64,000 bases of DNA, taken from assembly GCF_003201475.1 (NCBI RefSeq), contig NZ_QJJK01000007.1, forward strand, positions 62,001 through 126,000. Direction: 5' to 3'. This stretch comes from Chelatococcus asaccharovorans (GTDB taxonomy: Bacteria; Pseudomonadota; Alphaproteobacteria; Rhizobiales; Beijerinckiaceae). The position numbers and the translations under genes were made by a program. How positions within the stretch are numbered: position 1 is the first letter of the stretch; the number at the start of each line of letters is the position of its first letter. The notes under the pieces were generated by a model. The model saw only the letters and a program-made list of their open reading frames with translations. It was not told where the DNA came from and did not search any database. Shown one piece after another: positions 17,741 through 25,813 of this stretch.

Positions 17741-18688
17741 ATGGCACTCGAGGCGTCCGCAAAGGGGCTCTTTCCCATAGCACCGACCCCGTTCACTCCC
17801 GACGGGGCGATCGATTTTGATTCGATCGACAGGCTGACGGATTTCTACGGGGAATGCGGCAGCACGGGCATGACCGTCCTTGGCGTCATGGGCGAGGCGC
17901 CCAAGCTCGATGGGGCCGAAGCGCTCGACGTCGCCAGGCGCTATATCAAGCGCGCGCCGCAACTGCCGGTGATCGTCGGCGTGTCCGCGCCGGGCTTTGC
18001 GGCCATGCGCAGGCTGAGCATGGCGGCGATGGACGCGGGCGCGGCCGGCGTCATGATCGCCCCGCCCAACACGCTGCGCACGGACGACCAGATCGTCACC
18101 TACTACCGGCAGGCGGTCGAGGCGATCGGCGCGGACATTCCCTTCTGCATCCAGGACTTTCCGCTGACCTTCACGGTCGTCATGACGCCCGGCGTGATCC
18201 GCCGGATCATCACGGACAACCCGTCCTGCGTGATGCTGAAGCACGAGGATTGGCCAGGCCTCGAGAAGATCTCGACACTGCGCAAGTGGGAAGCCGAGGG
18301 TTCGCTGCGCCATGTCTCCATCCTCTGCGGCAACGGCGGCCTGTTCCTCGACTTCGAGACGGAGCGCGGGGCCGACGGCGCCATGACCGGCTACGCCTTC
18401 CCGGACATGCTGGCCGATCTCGTACGCCTCGCGGCGGCCGGTGAGCGCGACGCGGCGCATGATCTCTTCGATGCGCATCTGCCGCTCCTGCGCTACGAGC
18501 AGCAGCAGGGCATAGGCCTTGCCGTCCGCAAATATGTGATGGCGCGCCGTGGCTTGATCGCCTCCGACGCCCAGCGCGCACCCGCGGGCGGCCTGTCCGC
18601 CACGGCCAAGGCGGAGGTCGAGTATCTGCTGGCGCGTCTCGCCACCAAGGACAAGCGCGCTACAGCCGCGCGTCGAACACCATGTTGA
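17741..18688 (+). CDS. DapA/NAL-family (dihydrodipicolinate synthase-like) lyase with altered active site
   Basis: This is a TIM-barrel, class I aldolase-fold protein of 315 residues. The Schiff-base Lys is present as K167 in VMLKHED. The GTTGE motif is replaced by GVMGE (V49, M50), and the position of the proton-relay Tyr of DapA is Gln138 (CIQDFP instead of a LYNVP-like motif). It is therefore unlikely to be dihydrodipicolinate synthase; another pyruvate-type lyase or dehydratase activity is more plausible. The ATG at 17741 has an AAGAGGAGA ribosome binding site. A terminator lies upstream, so it may have its own promoter. Its 3' end overlaps the convergent methyltransferase gene by 29 bases. 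Confidence 0.88.
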   Translation: MALEASAKGLFPIAPTPFTPDGAIDFDSIDRLTDFYGECGSTGMTVLGVMGEAPKLDGAEALDVARRYIKRAPQLPVIVGVSAPGFAAMRRLSMAAMDAGAAGVMIAPPNTLRTDDQIVTYYRQAVEAIGADIPFCIQDFPLTFTVVMTPGVIRRIITDNPSCVMLKHEDWPGLEKISTLRKWEAEGSLRHVSILCGNGGLFLDFETERGADGAMTGYAFPDMLADLVRLAAAGERDAAHDLFDAHLPLLRYEQQQGIGLAVRKYVMARRGLIASDAQRAPAGGLSATAKAEVEYLLARLATKDKRATAARRTPC

Positions 18689-19757
18689 ACGGCGTGTCCA
18701 CCGCGACCTTCACGTGGTTGAAGCCGCCCTCTCTCATTACGTCACCCAGGCGCTTCCTGCCGGCCTGGGCGCCGAGCGCAAGCCCGACGTCCTGGGACAT
18801 GGAGGCGGGGGTGCAGATCATGGTTGAGGCCGCATAGAAAATCCGGCCAACGGGGTTGAGGTTATCGGCAACACTGTCCGCCGCCTGCGGCTCCACGACC
18901 ATCCAGACGCCGTCCCGCTTGAGCTCTTCCTTGACGTGGGCGGCCGCGCCGGCCGGATCTCCCATGTCATGGAGGCAATCGAAGAAGCAGACGAGATCGT
19001 ACGGCCCGCCTGTGAAGTCCTTCGCCGTGGCGCGTTCGAAATGGACGCGATCCGCCAGGCCGGCATCCGCTGCCGCCTCCCTCGCGGCGAGAATGGACGG
19101 CATGTGATAGTCGAAACCGAAGAACTGCGATTTCGGAAAGGCTTGTGCCATGATCAGGGTCGAGGCCCCATGGCCGCAGCCGACGTCGGCCACACGCGCG
19201 CCGGCTTCAAGCCGCGCCACCACGCCGTCCAGGCTCGGTAGCCATTCCGACACGAGATGGGCCTTGTATCCTGTCTTGAAAAAGCGCTCCGTGCCGCGGA
19301 ACAGGCAGGTATGATGCTCGTGCCAGCCGAGCCCGCGGCCCGTCTTGAAAGCCTCTCGCACACGCGGCTCGTCGCGGTAGCCGGCGGCGACGATGTCATA
19401 GGCGCTCGCCAGGAATGCCGGCCCGTCTTCGTCGGCGAAGATCATGGCCTGTTCCGGATCGAGCGTATAGGTTCCGGCGACCGGATCGAAATTCACGTAG
19501 CCTGCGGCGGCCTGGGCCGCGAGCCACTCCTGCACCATCCGGGCATTGGTGGCGGTGAGCTGCGCCAGTTCATAGGGATTGACCGGTCCGGCCTCGGCCA
19601 TCGCCCGATAGAGCCCGAGTTCGTCGCCGATCATGACCAGCGAACCGGTCATCGCGGCGCCGACATCGCCGAGCATCTTGTCGACGAACGCTTGCAGCTT
19701 GGTGCTGTCGATCTCACGCGAGATTGGTTGTCTTGAACTGCTCTGCCTTGCCTCCAT
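18660..19757 (-). CDS. class I SAM-dependent methyltransferase with N-terminal winged-helix domain
   Basis: This 365-residue protein resembles the mycobacterial Rv2258c-type methyltransferases. An N-terminal helical/winged-helix part (residues about 20-110) is followed by a Rossmann domain with the SAM motif VADVGCGHGAST near residue 190. Further motifs are FFGFDYHMPSI and DLVCFFDCLHDMGDP. The substrate is unknown. It is convergent with the DapA-family gene, so it is not in the same transcript. The first 17 residues (Ser/Gln/Arg-rich) may be disordered or the start may lie a little later. Confidence 0.9.
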   Translation of the reverse strand: MEARQSSSRQPISREIDSTKLQAFVDKMLGDVGAAMTGSLVMIGDELGLYRAMAEAGPVNPYELAQLTATNARMVQEWLAAQAAAGYVNFDPVAGTYTLDPEQAMIFADEDGPAFLASAYDIVAAGYRDEPRVREAFKTGRGLGWHEHHTCLFRGTERFFKTGYKAHLVSEWLPSLDGVVARLEAGARVADVGCGHGASTLIMAQAFPKSQFFGFDYHMPSILAAREAAADAGLADRVHFERATAKDFTGGPYDLVCFFDCLHDMGDPAGAAAHVKEELKRDGVWMVVEPQAADSVADNLNPVGRIFYAASTMICTPASMSQDVGLALGAQAGRKRLGDVMREGGFNHVKVAVDTPFNMVFDARL

Positions 19758-19971
19758 CAGAACCTCCCGTGTCTGGGGCGGAGACTGACATCAGAAGGCG
19801 CCCGACCTGGAGTTGCGTCAAGCGTGAGCAAGGCAATCGCGGCCACAGGGGGCGTCTTGGAACGCCGATGCCGAACGAATGGAATGCGTGACATTCAAGA
19901 GCGCGCGGGACATGCGACCGGTTGGCTCTTGCGCGCCGGGCTGCCGCGCGCAAAAGAAGGCGTAGCGGTTG

Positions 19972-21327
19972 ATGAGCAGCCGCATGGCGTCGGGATGGGC
20001 AATGAGGCACCGGTTGTTCGCATATCCCGGCGTCACCGTGGCTCTCGCCAGCCTCTTCGCGTTGCCGACGGCCACCGGCGCGCTCGCCTTGGCGAAACGA
20101 CGACCCGCCCTCCAGGGCTGCACCGTGTCCGTGCCAACGCCCAACCCGATTTTCGCTGCCGCGGAAGGAGATGGGGCACGGCGCGCGCAGGACGACGATT
20201 CCGATTCCGAGGATTCCGACGACGGTGATGACGGCGACGGCGATGATGACGACGCGGATGACGACGACGATAGCCCTGCAGGCTTCAACGTTCCGGGATC
20301 GGACACCTGCATGGCGATCTCGGGAACAGCGACGACCGGCATGCAGTATGATGGATACCGGATCAAGGCGCAGGCGAAGGCGGCGGCAAAGGCAGCCGGA
20401 CTGGCGGCCCTCGATACGACCACATTTCCGATAACGGCCTCGTTTCGTCTTGAAACCGGGCAAGCCCTGGCCAATGGACTCTATCTCTCCACGGCCTTGG
20501 AATTTTCGTTCGATACCCCGAACGGTGGGGACAATCCAACCTTCGTGGAAGCGAGCATGACGCTCGGCCCCTACACCTTCGGGGTCACGGATTCGTGGTT
20601 CGATTTCTGGACAGGGGAGGATTTCGTCCTCGTCGCCCGCGTTCCGAGCCGGACTGTCGGCCTCGCCGGGATCAACAGGGCCGTCACGGATAAAGTCACA
20701 TTCTCGCTGTCGGCCGAGACCCTTGAAAGCAATCAGAACTCCATACAGCTTCCCGATGGTGCGCGTGTGCCGGACGGTGTGGCGCGACTGGTCTACGACG
20801 ATGGCACGCTGACGCTGCACACCGCTGCTGCCTATCATGACGTCCCGGCGACAGCCCTGTCTCCCGGCCGTCTGGGCAGAGCGGGGATCGTCGGTGCAAC
20901 CTGGCAGGCCGATCTCTTCGGGAAAAGCACGACAATCTCAGGCCAGGTCGCGGGCGCGATCAATGCGGCGCCCTACATCGGCTCGCAGCTCGACCGCCGG
21001 AGCGTGGCGGGACTGCTCGTGGCGGACGATGCAACACGGGGGTGGTCGGGCGTGGTCTCGATCGGCCGCGATCTGTCCGACACCTGGTCTGCCAATGCCT
21101 ATGTCAGCCGTTACGATCTCTACCTGCTGCAATCAGGATCAAAGGCCGGACATCTTCGTATCGATCGACTGTCCGCGAACCTGGTCTGGAAGCCTCTCGA
21201 TGGCTTCAAAGCTGGCGTAGAAGGCTCGATCGCCTGGCAAGATGCCGCCATCTCGGGGCGTCTGGCGTCGATCCCGCTTGCTGCGCGCCAGAACTCTGTT
21301 CAGGTCTTTCTTGAACGCACTTTTTGA
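19972..21327 (+). CDS. alphaproteobacterial porin-like outer-membrane protein with Asp-rich segment
   Basis: This 451-residue protein looks like a rhizobial-type porin: alternating beta-strand sequence from about residue 115 on, ending in VFLERTF with the C-terminal Phe that the BAM machinery recognises. A signal-like hydrophobic stretch lies at residues 17-40. Residues 74-100 form an extreme acidic run in which 19 of 27 residues are Asp; this is not typical of the family and could bind cations or line an exposed loop. CxxxxxxxxxxC-type Cys residues flank it (C50, C113). The start is uncertain: ATGs at 19972, 19984 and 20002 are in frame, and AAGAAGG (19954-19960) supports the first. Confidence 0.75.
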   Translation: MSSRMASGWAMRHRLFAYPGVTVALASLFALPTATGALALAKRRPALQGCTVSVPTPNPIFAAAEGDGARRAQDDDSDSEDSDDGDDGDGDDDDADDDDDSPAGFNVPGSDTCMAISGTATTGMQYDGYRIKAQAKAAAKAAGLAALDTTTFPITASFRLETGQALANGLYLSTALEFSFDTPNGGDNPTFVEASMTLGPYTFGVTDSWFDFWTGEDFVLVARVPSRTVGLAGINRAVTDKVTFSLSAETLESNQNSIQLPDGARVPDGVARLVYDDGTLTLHTAAAYHDVPATALSPGRLGRAGIVGATWQADLFGKSTTISGQVAGAINAAPYIGSQLDRRSVAGLLVADDATRGWSGVVSIGRDLSDTWSANAYVSRYDLYLLQSGSKAGHLRIDRLSANLVWKPLDGFKAGVEGSIAWQDAAISGRLASIPLAARQNSVQVFLERTF

Positions 21328-21378
21328 GGAGCCCACTGAACGTCCAATCGGGGGTGCGAGCATCACGTTGCATTGTCG

Positions 21379-22434
21379 TCAGGGGTTTTTGCGGCGGCTC
21401 TGAAGATATTGCAAGGGGAGATAGCCGAAGATGATCACGATGACGCCCCCGATTGCAGTATCGATGAGCCGCTGCACCCCATAATCGATGTCGCGGGTAC
21501 CCGGCACAATGACGTCGACGAGTATCAGGACCAGCGGCGTTAGGAAAACGGCCTGCAGCACATAAGAGCGTTGCATCGCCCAAGGCAATATCCCTGCCAG
21601 GACGGACATCACAACGACTAGCGGCAAGCCCTTCGGCACAGTGGCGAGCGCCGTCGCGCCAATCACTACGCCCGCCAGCGTGCCGATGGTCCGTTGCAGC
21701 GCGCGATCACGGATAGAGCCGAAGTCCGGCTTCAAGACAAGTCCGACGGTCAATGGCACCCAAAACCAATGCGCCGTGTCGTTGACCCAATGCGTACAAT
21801 AGGCGACGCCCAGACAGAGTGAAAACGCTGCAGGCGGAGCCCAGTTCGAGGCAACCGGCCGGGGCGTTCCTTTGGCCTCCTTCTGCGAGGACTGGGTCTC
21901 GGTCGGATTATCCTGCGCGTGCCAGCCGCGAATGAGAACTTCGATGCCAAGCACCAGAGCGTAGAATAATGCACCAACGAGGTAGAGAACGGCAGGCTGC
22001 CAGAACGGGGCAATGGCTGGAACGCCCACGGCAATCGAAGCGACAAGCAAAGTCTGCAACGTCCCGATCGACAGCGCTCTGTTCTTGCTGCTCAGCAACG
22101 CGGATGCGAACCCGATCACCATCATGCCGGCAACAACCGCGCCCCATGGCAGGGTACCGAGGTAGCCCAGAAGGTATCCCAGCGCGCCGATCGGCGCGGA
22201 GATCAACATTGTCTTGTAGATGGAGCCGTAGCTGCCCGCGCTTTCGCCCGTGATCATCATGAGGCAGCCCATGGCGATCCACATGCCGGTCATGATATCG
22301 TTAATAATCAAGCCAAAGACGAATGGGAGCCCGATGCATAAGGCAGATCGTATTGCACGGGTCCATTGCCAAGTCGCCGGCTTCAAACGCAAAAGTCCCG
22401 ACAATGGATCGTCGTTGACAGTCGATCTGGACAT
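21379..22434 (-). CDS. FUSC-family (fusaric acid resistance-like) membrane protein
   Basis: This 351-residue inner-membrane protein has two similar halves of about five spans each, separated by a hydrophilic linker (residues about 175-195). The second half has HWFWVPLTVGLVLKPDFGSIRDRALQRTIGT-like sequence, of which KPDFGSIRDRALQR is the diagnostic FUSC motif. Such proteins are proposed to export aromatic acids or other weak acids. The gene stands alone; it is convergent with the porin gene. Confidence 0.85.
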   Translation of the reverse strand: MSRSTVNDDPLSGLLRLKPATWQWTRAIRSALCIGLPFVFGLIINDIMTGMWIAMGCLMMITGESAGSYGSIYKTMLISAPIGALGYLLGYLGTLPWGAVVAGMMVIGFASALLSSKNRALSIGTLQTLLVASIAVGVPAIAPFWQPAVLYLVGALFYALVLGIEVLIRGWHAQDNPTETQSSQKEAKGTPRPVASNWAPPAAFSLCLGVAYCTHWVNDTAHWFWVPLTVGLVLKPDFGSIRDRALQRTIGTLAGVVIGATALATVPKGLPLVVVMSVLAGILPWAMQRSYVLQAVFLTPLVLILVDVIVPGTRDIDYGVQRLIDTAIGGVIVIIFGYLPLQYLQSRRKNP

Positions 22435-22713
22435 CTACCCTCCGCCGGCGGCGCGCAAAGACCATAGAAAGTTGTCGCCGCCTGTGACGGTGACGTCCGC
22501 GACCTTAGCGTTGGTTCATGGGGGATTGCAATCAATGCAGGCGCGATGATCTTTCACTGAGAACGTCTTCCCCCCTGAAAATTGGATTGGGTCATAGCGG
22601 CGACAGCGCGTATTTTGTAGGAGCGGCATGAGAGGAAGGCGCAACCCCAACCCGGGGTGGCATCCGCCACCGATGATTGTCCGTCGATGTTGAGCCTTGC
22701 CGTCACACCACAT

Positions 22714-22965
22714 CTACCCGGCGGCGCGTCTTGGTCTCATCTCGATAATATCCAGCCCATCATCAGGACGATATTCGAGGATATCGCCGGGTTGACAGCG
22801 CAAGACAGCACAAATTCTGTCGAGCGTGTCGAACCGTATTCCTTTCACCTTTCCCGATTTCAGAAGCGATATATTCTGTTCCGTAATGCCGACGCGTTCG
22901 GCAAGTTCCTTGGATCGCATCTTTCGTCGCGCGAGCATGACATCGAGGTTGACGACGATTGCCAT
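22714..22965 (-). CDS. small XRE/Cro-type HTH regulator (YozG-like)
   Basis: This 83-residue DNA-binding protein is almost only a helix-turn-helix domain: KELAERVGITEQNISLLKSG near residues 19-38 and FDTLDRICAVLRCQPGDILEY after it. The combination is typical of YozG-type regulators that accompany DUF2975 membrane proteins, and a DUF2975 gene lies directly upstream on the same strand (23077-23652), separated by a repeat element. Confidence 0.88.
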   Translation of the reverse strand: MAIVVNLDVMLARRKMRSKELAERVGITEQNISLLKSGKVKGIRFDTLDRICAVLRCQPGDILEYRPDDGLDIIEMRPRRAAG

Positions 22966-22974
22966 GTAACTCCC

Positions 22975-23080
22975 CTAGAGCGATTCCAGCGGACGTGTGT
23001 AGCGGTTCCGCGTGAGGAATTGTGTAATATCACAGAGATAGAGCATGTCCGGCGAACCGTATTTCGCGGAAATGCTCTAG
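22975..23080. repeat. 106-base CTAGAGC/GCTCTAG-bounded repeat element
   Basis: The element starts with CTAGAGC (22975-22981) and ends with GCTCTAG (23074-23080), and has an inner dyad ATTCC...GGAAT. A second element with the same ends and nearly the same length occurs at 30919-31025. The DUF2975 stop codon (TAG on the minus strand, 23077-23079) is supplied by the right end. Confidence 0.7.
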
Positions 23081-23652
23081 ATGATCTGCTCGTTTTCCAG
23101 GGCGATCAGTCCGGCTTCGCTCATCACGCGGCCGAGGACGAGGACCAGCCCGCCGAGAATGGCGATCATGGCGTCGTCCGTTGACAATGCCACCACGATG
23201 TGCCGATCGTCCGCGGCGTTCGCCAAGGTGAGGACGACGGACAGGAACGTGTTGGTGAGCGGACGGAGCACGCTGATCGCCAGCATGGCCCATCCGATCC
23301 GTTGAAGATGCAACGCAGATAGCTGCCAGGAAACGGCCCCTCGTCGCAGTCCATCACAGAGCCGATAAACCTGGTAAAGCGCATAGAACAGCACAGCCAC
23401 CGGGACCATGGATATCGAGAACCCCAGCGCTCGCGACCCGTCATCAAGCGCCAGCGGAACGTGTTCCAACCTCAGCCGGGCCGCGATGAATGTCACGACC
23501 CGATCCGGCGAAAGCCACACCCACGCAAGAATACACTGGGTCGTCACCGCGCCGAAAACCGTTGCGAGGCGAAGGCCACTTGCGATGCGCGTGAGCGACC
23601 GGCCATGGACAGGCGTGATCAAGGCCTGGGGAGTGGTGTTCGAGATAAGCAT
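23077..23652 (-). CDS. DUF2975 membrane protein
   Basis: This 191-residue protein has four predicted membrane spans. Landmarks of DUF2975 are the YALYQVYRLCDGLRRG segment and the ending DAMIAILGGLVLVLGRVMSE-like stretch followed by LIALENEQII, with ENEQ close to the conserved ENE motif near the C terminus. The start at 23652 has a GAGGGCGAG ribosome binding site; an in-frame upstream extension to 23700 lacks similarity. The role of the family is unknown; it commonly pairs with an XRE regulator as here, which suggests membrane sensing or toxin/immunity-like control. Confidence 0.85.
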   Translation of the reverse strand: MLISNTTPQALITPVHGRSLTRIASGLRLATVFGAVTTQCILAWVWLSPDRVVTFIAARLRLEHVPLALDDGSRALGFSISMVPVAVLFYALYQVYRLCDGLRRGAVSWQLSALHLQRIGWAMLAISVLRPLTNTFLSVVLTLANAADDRHIVVALSTDDAMIAILGGLVLVLGRVMSEAGLIALENEQII

Positions 23653-23672
23653 TGACTCGCCCTCATCGACGA

Positions 23673-23701
23673 TTGACAGCAAAAAATCATCGTGTAACAA
23701 T
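23673..23701 (+). promoter_or_regulatory. candidate sigma-70-type promoter for the lipoprotein hydrolase
   Basis: TTGACA (23673-23678) is followed after 17 bases by AACAAT (23696-23701). It lies in an AT-rich divergent intergenic region just before the hydrolase ATG. Confidence 0.45.
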
Positions 23702-23722
23702 AATTAATATAACCTTCATGAG

Positions 23723-24562
23723 ATGTCAATGAACCCGCTATTTTCCCAAGCCCCTGTGCGGGCTGGTTGGCCTTTGCGCGCGGTGACTGGCGCCGTCGCA
23801 TTCAGCCTGCTGCTTGCAGGCTGCGCCTCCTTGCCGGGGAGTGAGGTCTATCGCACCGATACCGGGCGGTTCGAGGCTTCGGTCGCCGGGGCAGGGGCGC
23901 CGACGATTGTGCTCGAGGCTGGCATGGGCGCTCACAAGGAATATTGGCGTGACGTGTTTGTCGCGATGTCATCCACAAACACCGTCTTCGCCTACAACCG
24001 GCCGGGTATTGGCCGAAGCGCGGAAACGACACGACCGCGCGACGGCGCAACGATCGTCGCAGAGCTGCGCGCCCTCTTGCGCAGCCGGAACCTGCAACCA
24101 CCCTATATCCTCGTCGGGCATTCGGTGGGGGGACTGTACATGCAACTCTACGCTCGTCGCTATCCCTCCGAAGTCGCGGGGCTGGTGCTGGTCGATCCGA
24201 CCCACCCGACCCAATTTGAGGGGGAAGGCGCCATCGAGAACCGCGGCCTCGCCTCAGCGCTCATCGCCACGCAAGGGCTGTTCGGACCGGTCAAGGCCGA
24301 GTTCGACGGCGTGGAGCCGACCGGCCGCGCTGTTCTGGCTGCGCCGGGGCTGCCGGCCGACATGCCGGTCGTGATCCTGATCGCGCCGAATCGATCAGGG
24401 ACGGCGATCGGGGCCTTCGACAATGCCAAGCGCGCCGACTTCGCCCGTCTCTACCCTCATGCGGTCATCCGTGAGGTCCAATCTGGTCATAATATTCCCG
24501 TCCAACGTCCCGATGCAGTTGTCCAGGCCATTCGGGAGGTGCTTTCGCGGACCCGCCGCTGA
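23723..24562 (+). CDS. alpha/beta-hydrolase lipoprotein
   Basis: This is a 279-residue serine hydrolase with a lipoprotein signal: the hydrophobic stretch ends in LLAGC with Cys34 as the lipidation site, so it should be anchored in the outer or inner membrane facing the periplasm. The nucleophile is Ser134 in GHSVGG, an oxyanion/NRPG turn is visible in FAYNRPGIGRS, and the likely catalytic His is in VQSGHNIPV near the C terminus. The substrate (ester, lactone or amide) is not known. ATG codons at 23723 and 23729 are both possible. Confidence 0.88.
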   Translation: MSMNPLFSQAPVRAGWPLRAVTGAVAFSLLLAGCASLPGSEVYRTDTGRFEASVAGAGAPTIVLEAGMGAHKEYWRDVFVAMSSTNTVFAYNRPGIGRSAETTRPRDGATIVAELRALLRSRNLQPPYILVGHSVGGLYMQLYARRYPSEVAGLVLVDPTHPTQFEGEGAIENRGLASALIATQGLFGPVKAEFDGVEPTGRAVLAAPGLPADMPVVILIAPNRSGTAIGAFDNAKRADFARLYPHAVIREVQSGHNIPVQRPDAVVQAIREVLSRTRR

Positions 24563-24678
24563 CGATGCGTGTCGATTTCGGCGTGGGCGCAAATCCACAA
24601 TCGACGGACGTGGGCGAGGCGGTATAGCGGCCGTCGGTGGCGCATCCAACAGCGAGGTCAGCCCGCTTCTCGGCGCGC

Positions 24679-25602
24679 CTAATCCTGCGCCATATCCGAT
24701 GCTTGATCTCTGGCAAATGCGACGACGGCTTCGACCAGGGCAGCCTGGCGCGCCACCTTATCGCTGCCGCGGCGCCAGAACACCACATGTTCATAGGTGA
24801 TGGCGGGATGGAGGGGCACGATCGCGAGATCGAACATGCCGCATTGTCGCGCGATGAATTCGTTCATCAAGGTGATACCGGAACCATGGGCGGCAAAAGC
24901 GGCGGCGAAGCCGATGGCATCGGTACGCACCCGGACATTCGGATAGCGGCCCTTGTGAACAAAGGCGTTCAATCCGAGCAGGTTGGATGAGAATTCGCGG
25001 TCGAGCGTGATCAGGCTCTCCGCGGAGACGTCCTCGGCCGTGATCAGCTTCTTGTTCGCGAGGGGATGTCCGGCCCGCATCAGGCAGATGGTCTTGCTGA
25101 TGGATATGGTCCGCCATTCGAAGAACCGCTCGTCGAGCGGCAATCGGGAAATGCCGATGTCGGCCTCTCCGGTCAGCACATGCTGGGCGATCTGATCATA
25201 GCTCTGCGCCCTGATGTAAAATTCCAGCGCTGGATGTGTTGGCTCCAAGGCGGCGACCAGCTTGGGCAGCATCGATAGGCAGACGACATGCGGCGCCGAG
25301 ATGCTCAAGCTGTTTTGTGCGGAACTGAAGGAGCCGAGAATCTCGCGCTCGATATGACCAAGCGTGTCGAAATAGCGATCGATCCGGTTGTAGATATCGA
25401 TGGCACGGGTGGTCGGGATCAGGCCACGCCGATCCCTCACAAAGAGCTTTTCTCCCACCAGTTCCTCGAAGAGCTTCAACTGCTGACTGACCGCGGACTG
25501 GGTGATCTTGAGGACTTTGGACGCCCGCCGCGTGGACCCTGAGCGCACGATTTCCCGGAAGATCTCGGCGCGCCTGAGCCCGACCCCGCCATCGTCCTTC
25601 AT
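24679..25602 (-). CDS. LysR-family transcriptional regulator
   Basis: This 307-residue regulator has the LysR helix-turn-helix near residues 20-50 (STRRASKVLKITQSAVSQQL) and a PBP2-like effector domain. The start ATG at 25602 has a strong GGAGGGACGAG ribosome binding site. It is divergent from the peptide-type importer at 25814; the 211-base region between them is AT-rich and is the likely binding site. It probably controls the importer and the capA/pepT genes, which are on one strand in close succession. Confidence 0.93.
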   Translation of the reverse strand: MKDDGGVGLRRAEIFREIVRSGSTRRASKVLKITQSAVSQQLKLFEELVGEKLFVRDRRGLIPTTRAIDIYNRIDRYFDTLGHIEREILGSFSSAQNSLSISAPHVVCLSMLPKLVAALEPTHPALEFYIRAQSYDQIAQHVLTGEADIGISRLPLDERFFEWRTISISKTICLMRAGHPLANKKLITAEDVSAESLITLDREFSSNLLGLNAFVHKGRYPNVRVRTDAIGFAAAFAAHGSGITLMNEFIARQCGMFDLAIVPLHPAITYEHVVFWRRGSDKVARQAALVEAVVAFARDQASDMAQD

Positions 25603-25813
25603 CTCGTCCCTCCTTCGTCGTCCTCGGCTGGCATGCGGCCGCGAAGCGCCGAATTTTTGATATAAGTCAGCCTAATAGGGTGGCGAAAAAACTTAATAAA
25701 TTGACGGATTGCCCCAAATTTTTGAATTCTCGATCTCAGGGTTTTTTGACTCTCAAATATGCGGATCCGGTTCGGGTTTCGCGCGATCCGCGCCGATAAT
25801 AAGGGGAACGAGG

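Noticed and set aside
17741-18688. Calling this gene dapA
   Set aside because: The key Thr and Tyr residues of dihydrodipicolinate synthase are replaced, and the genetic context is catabolic.
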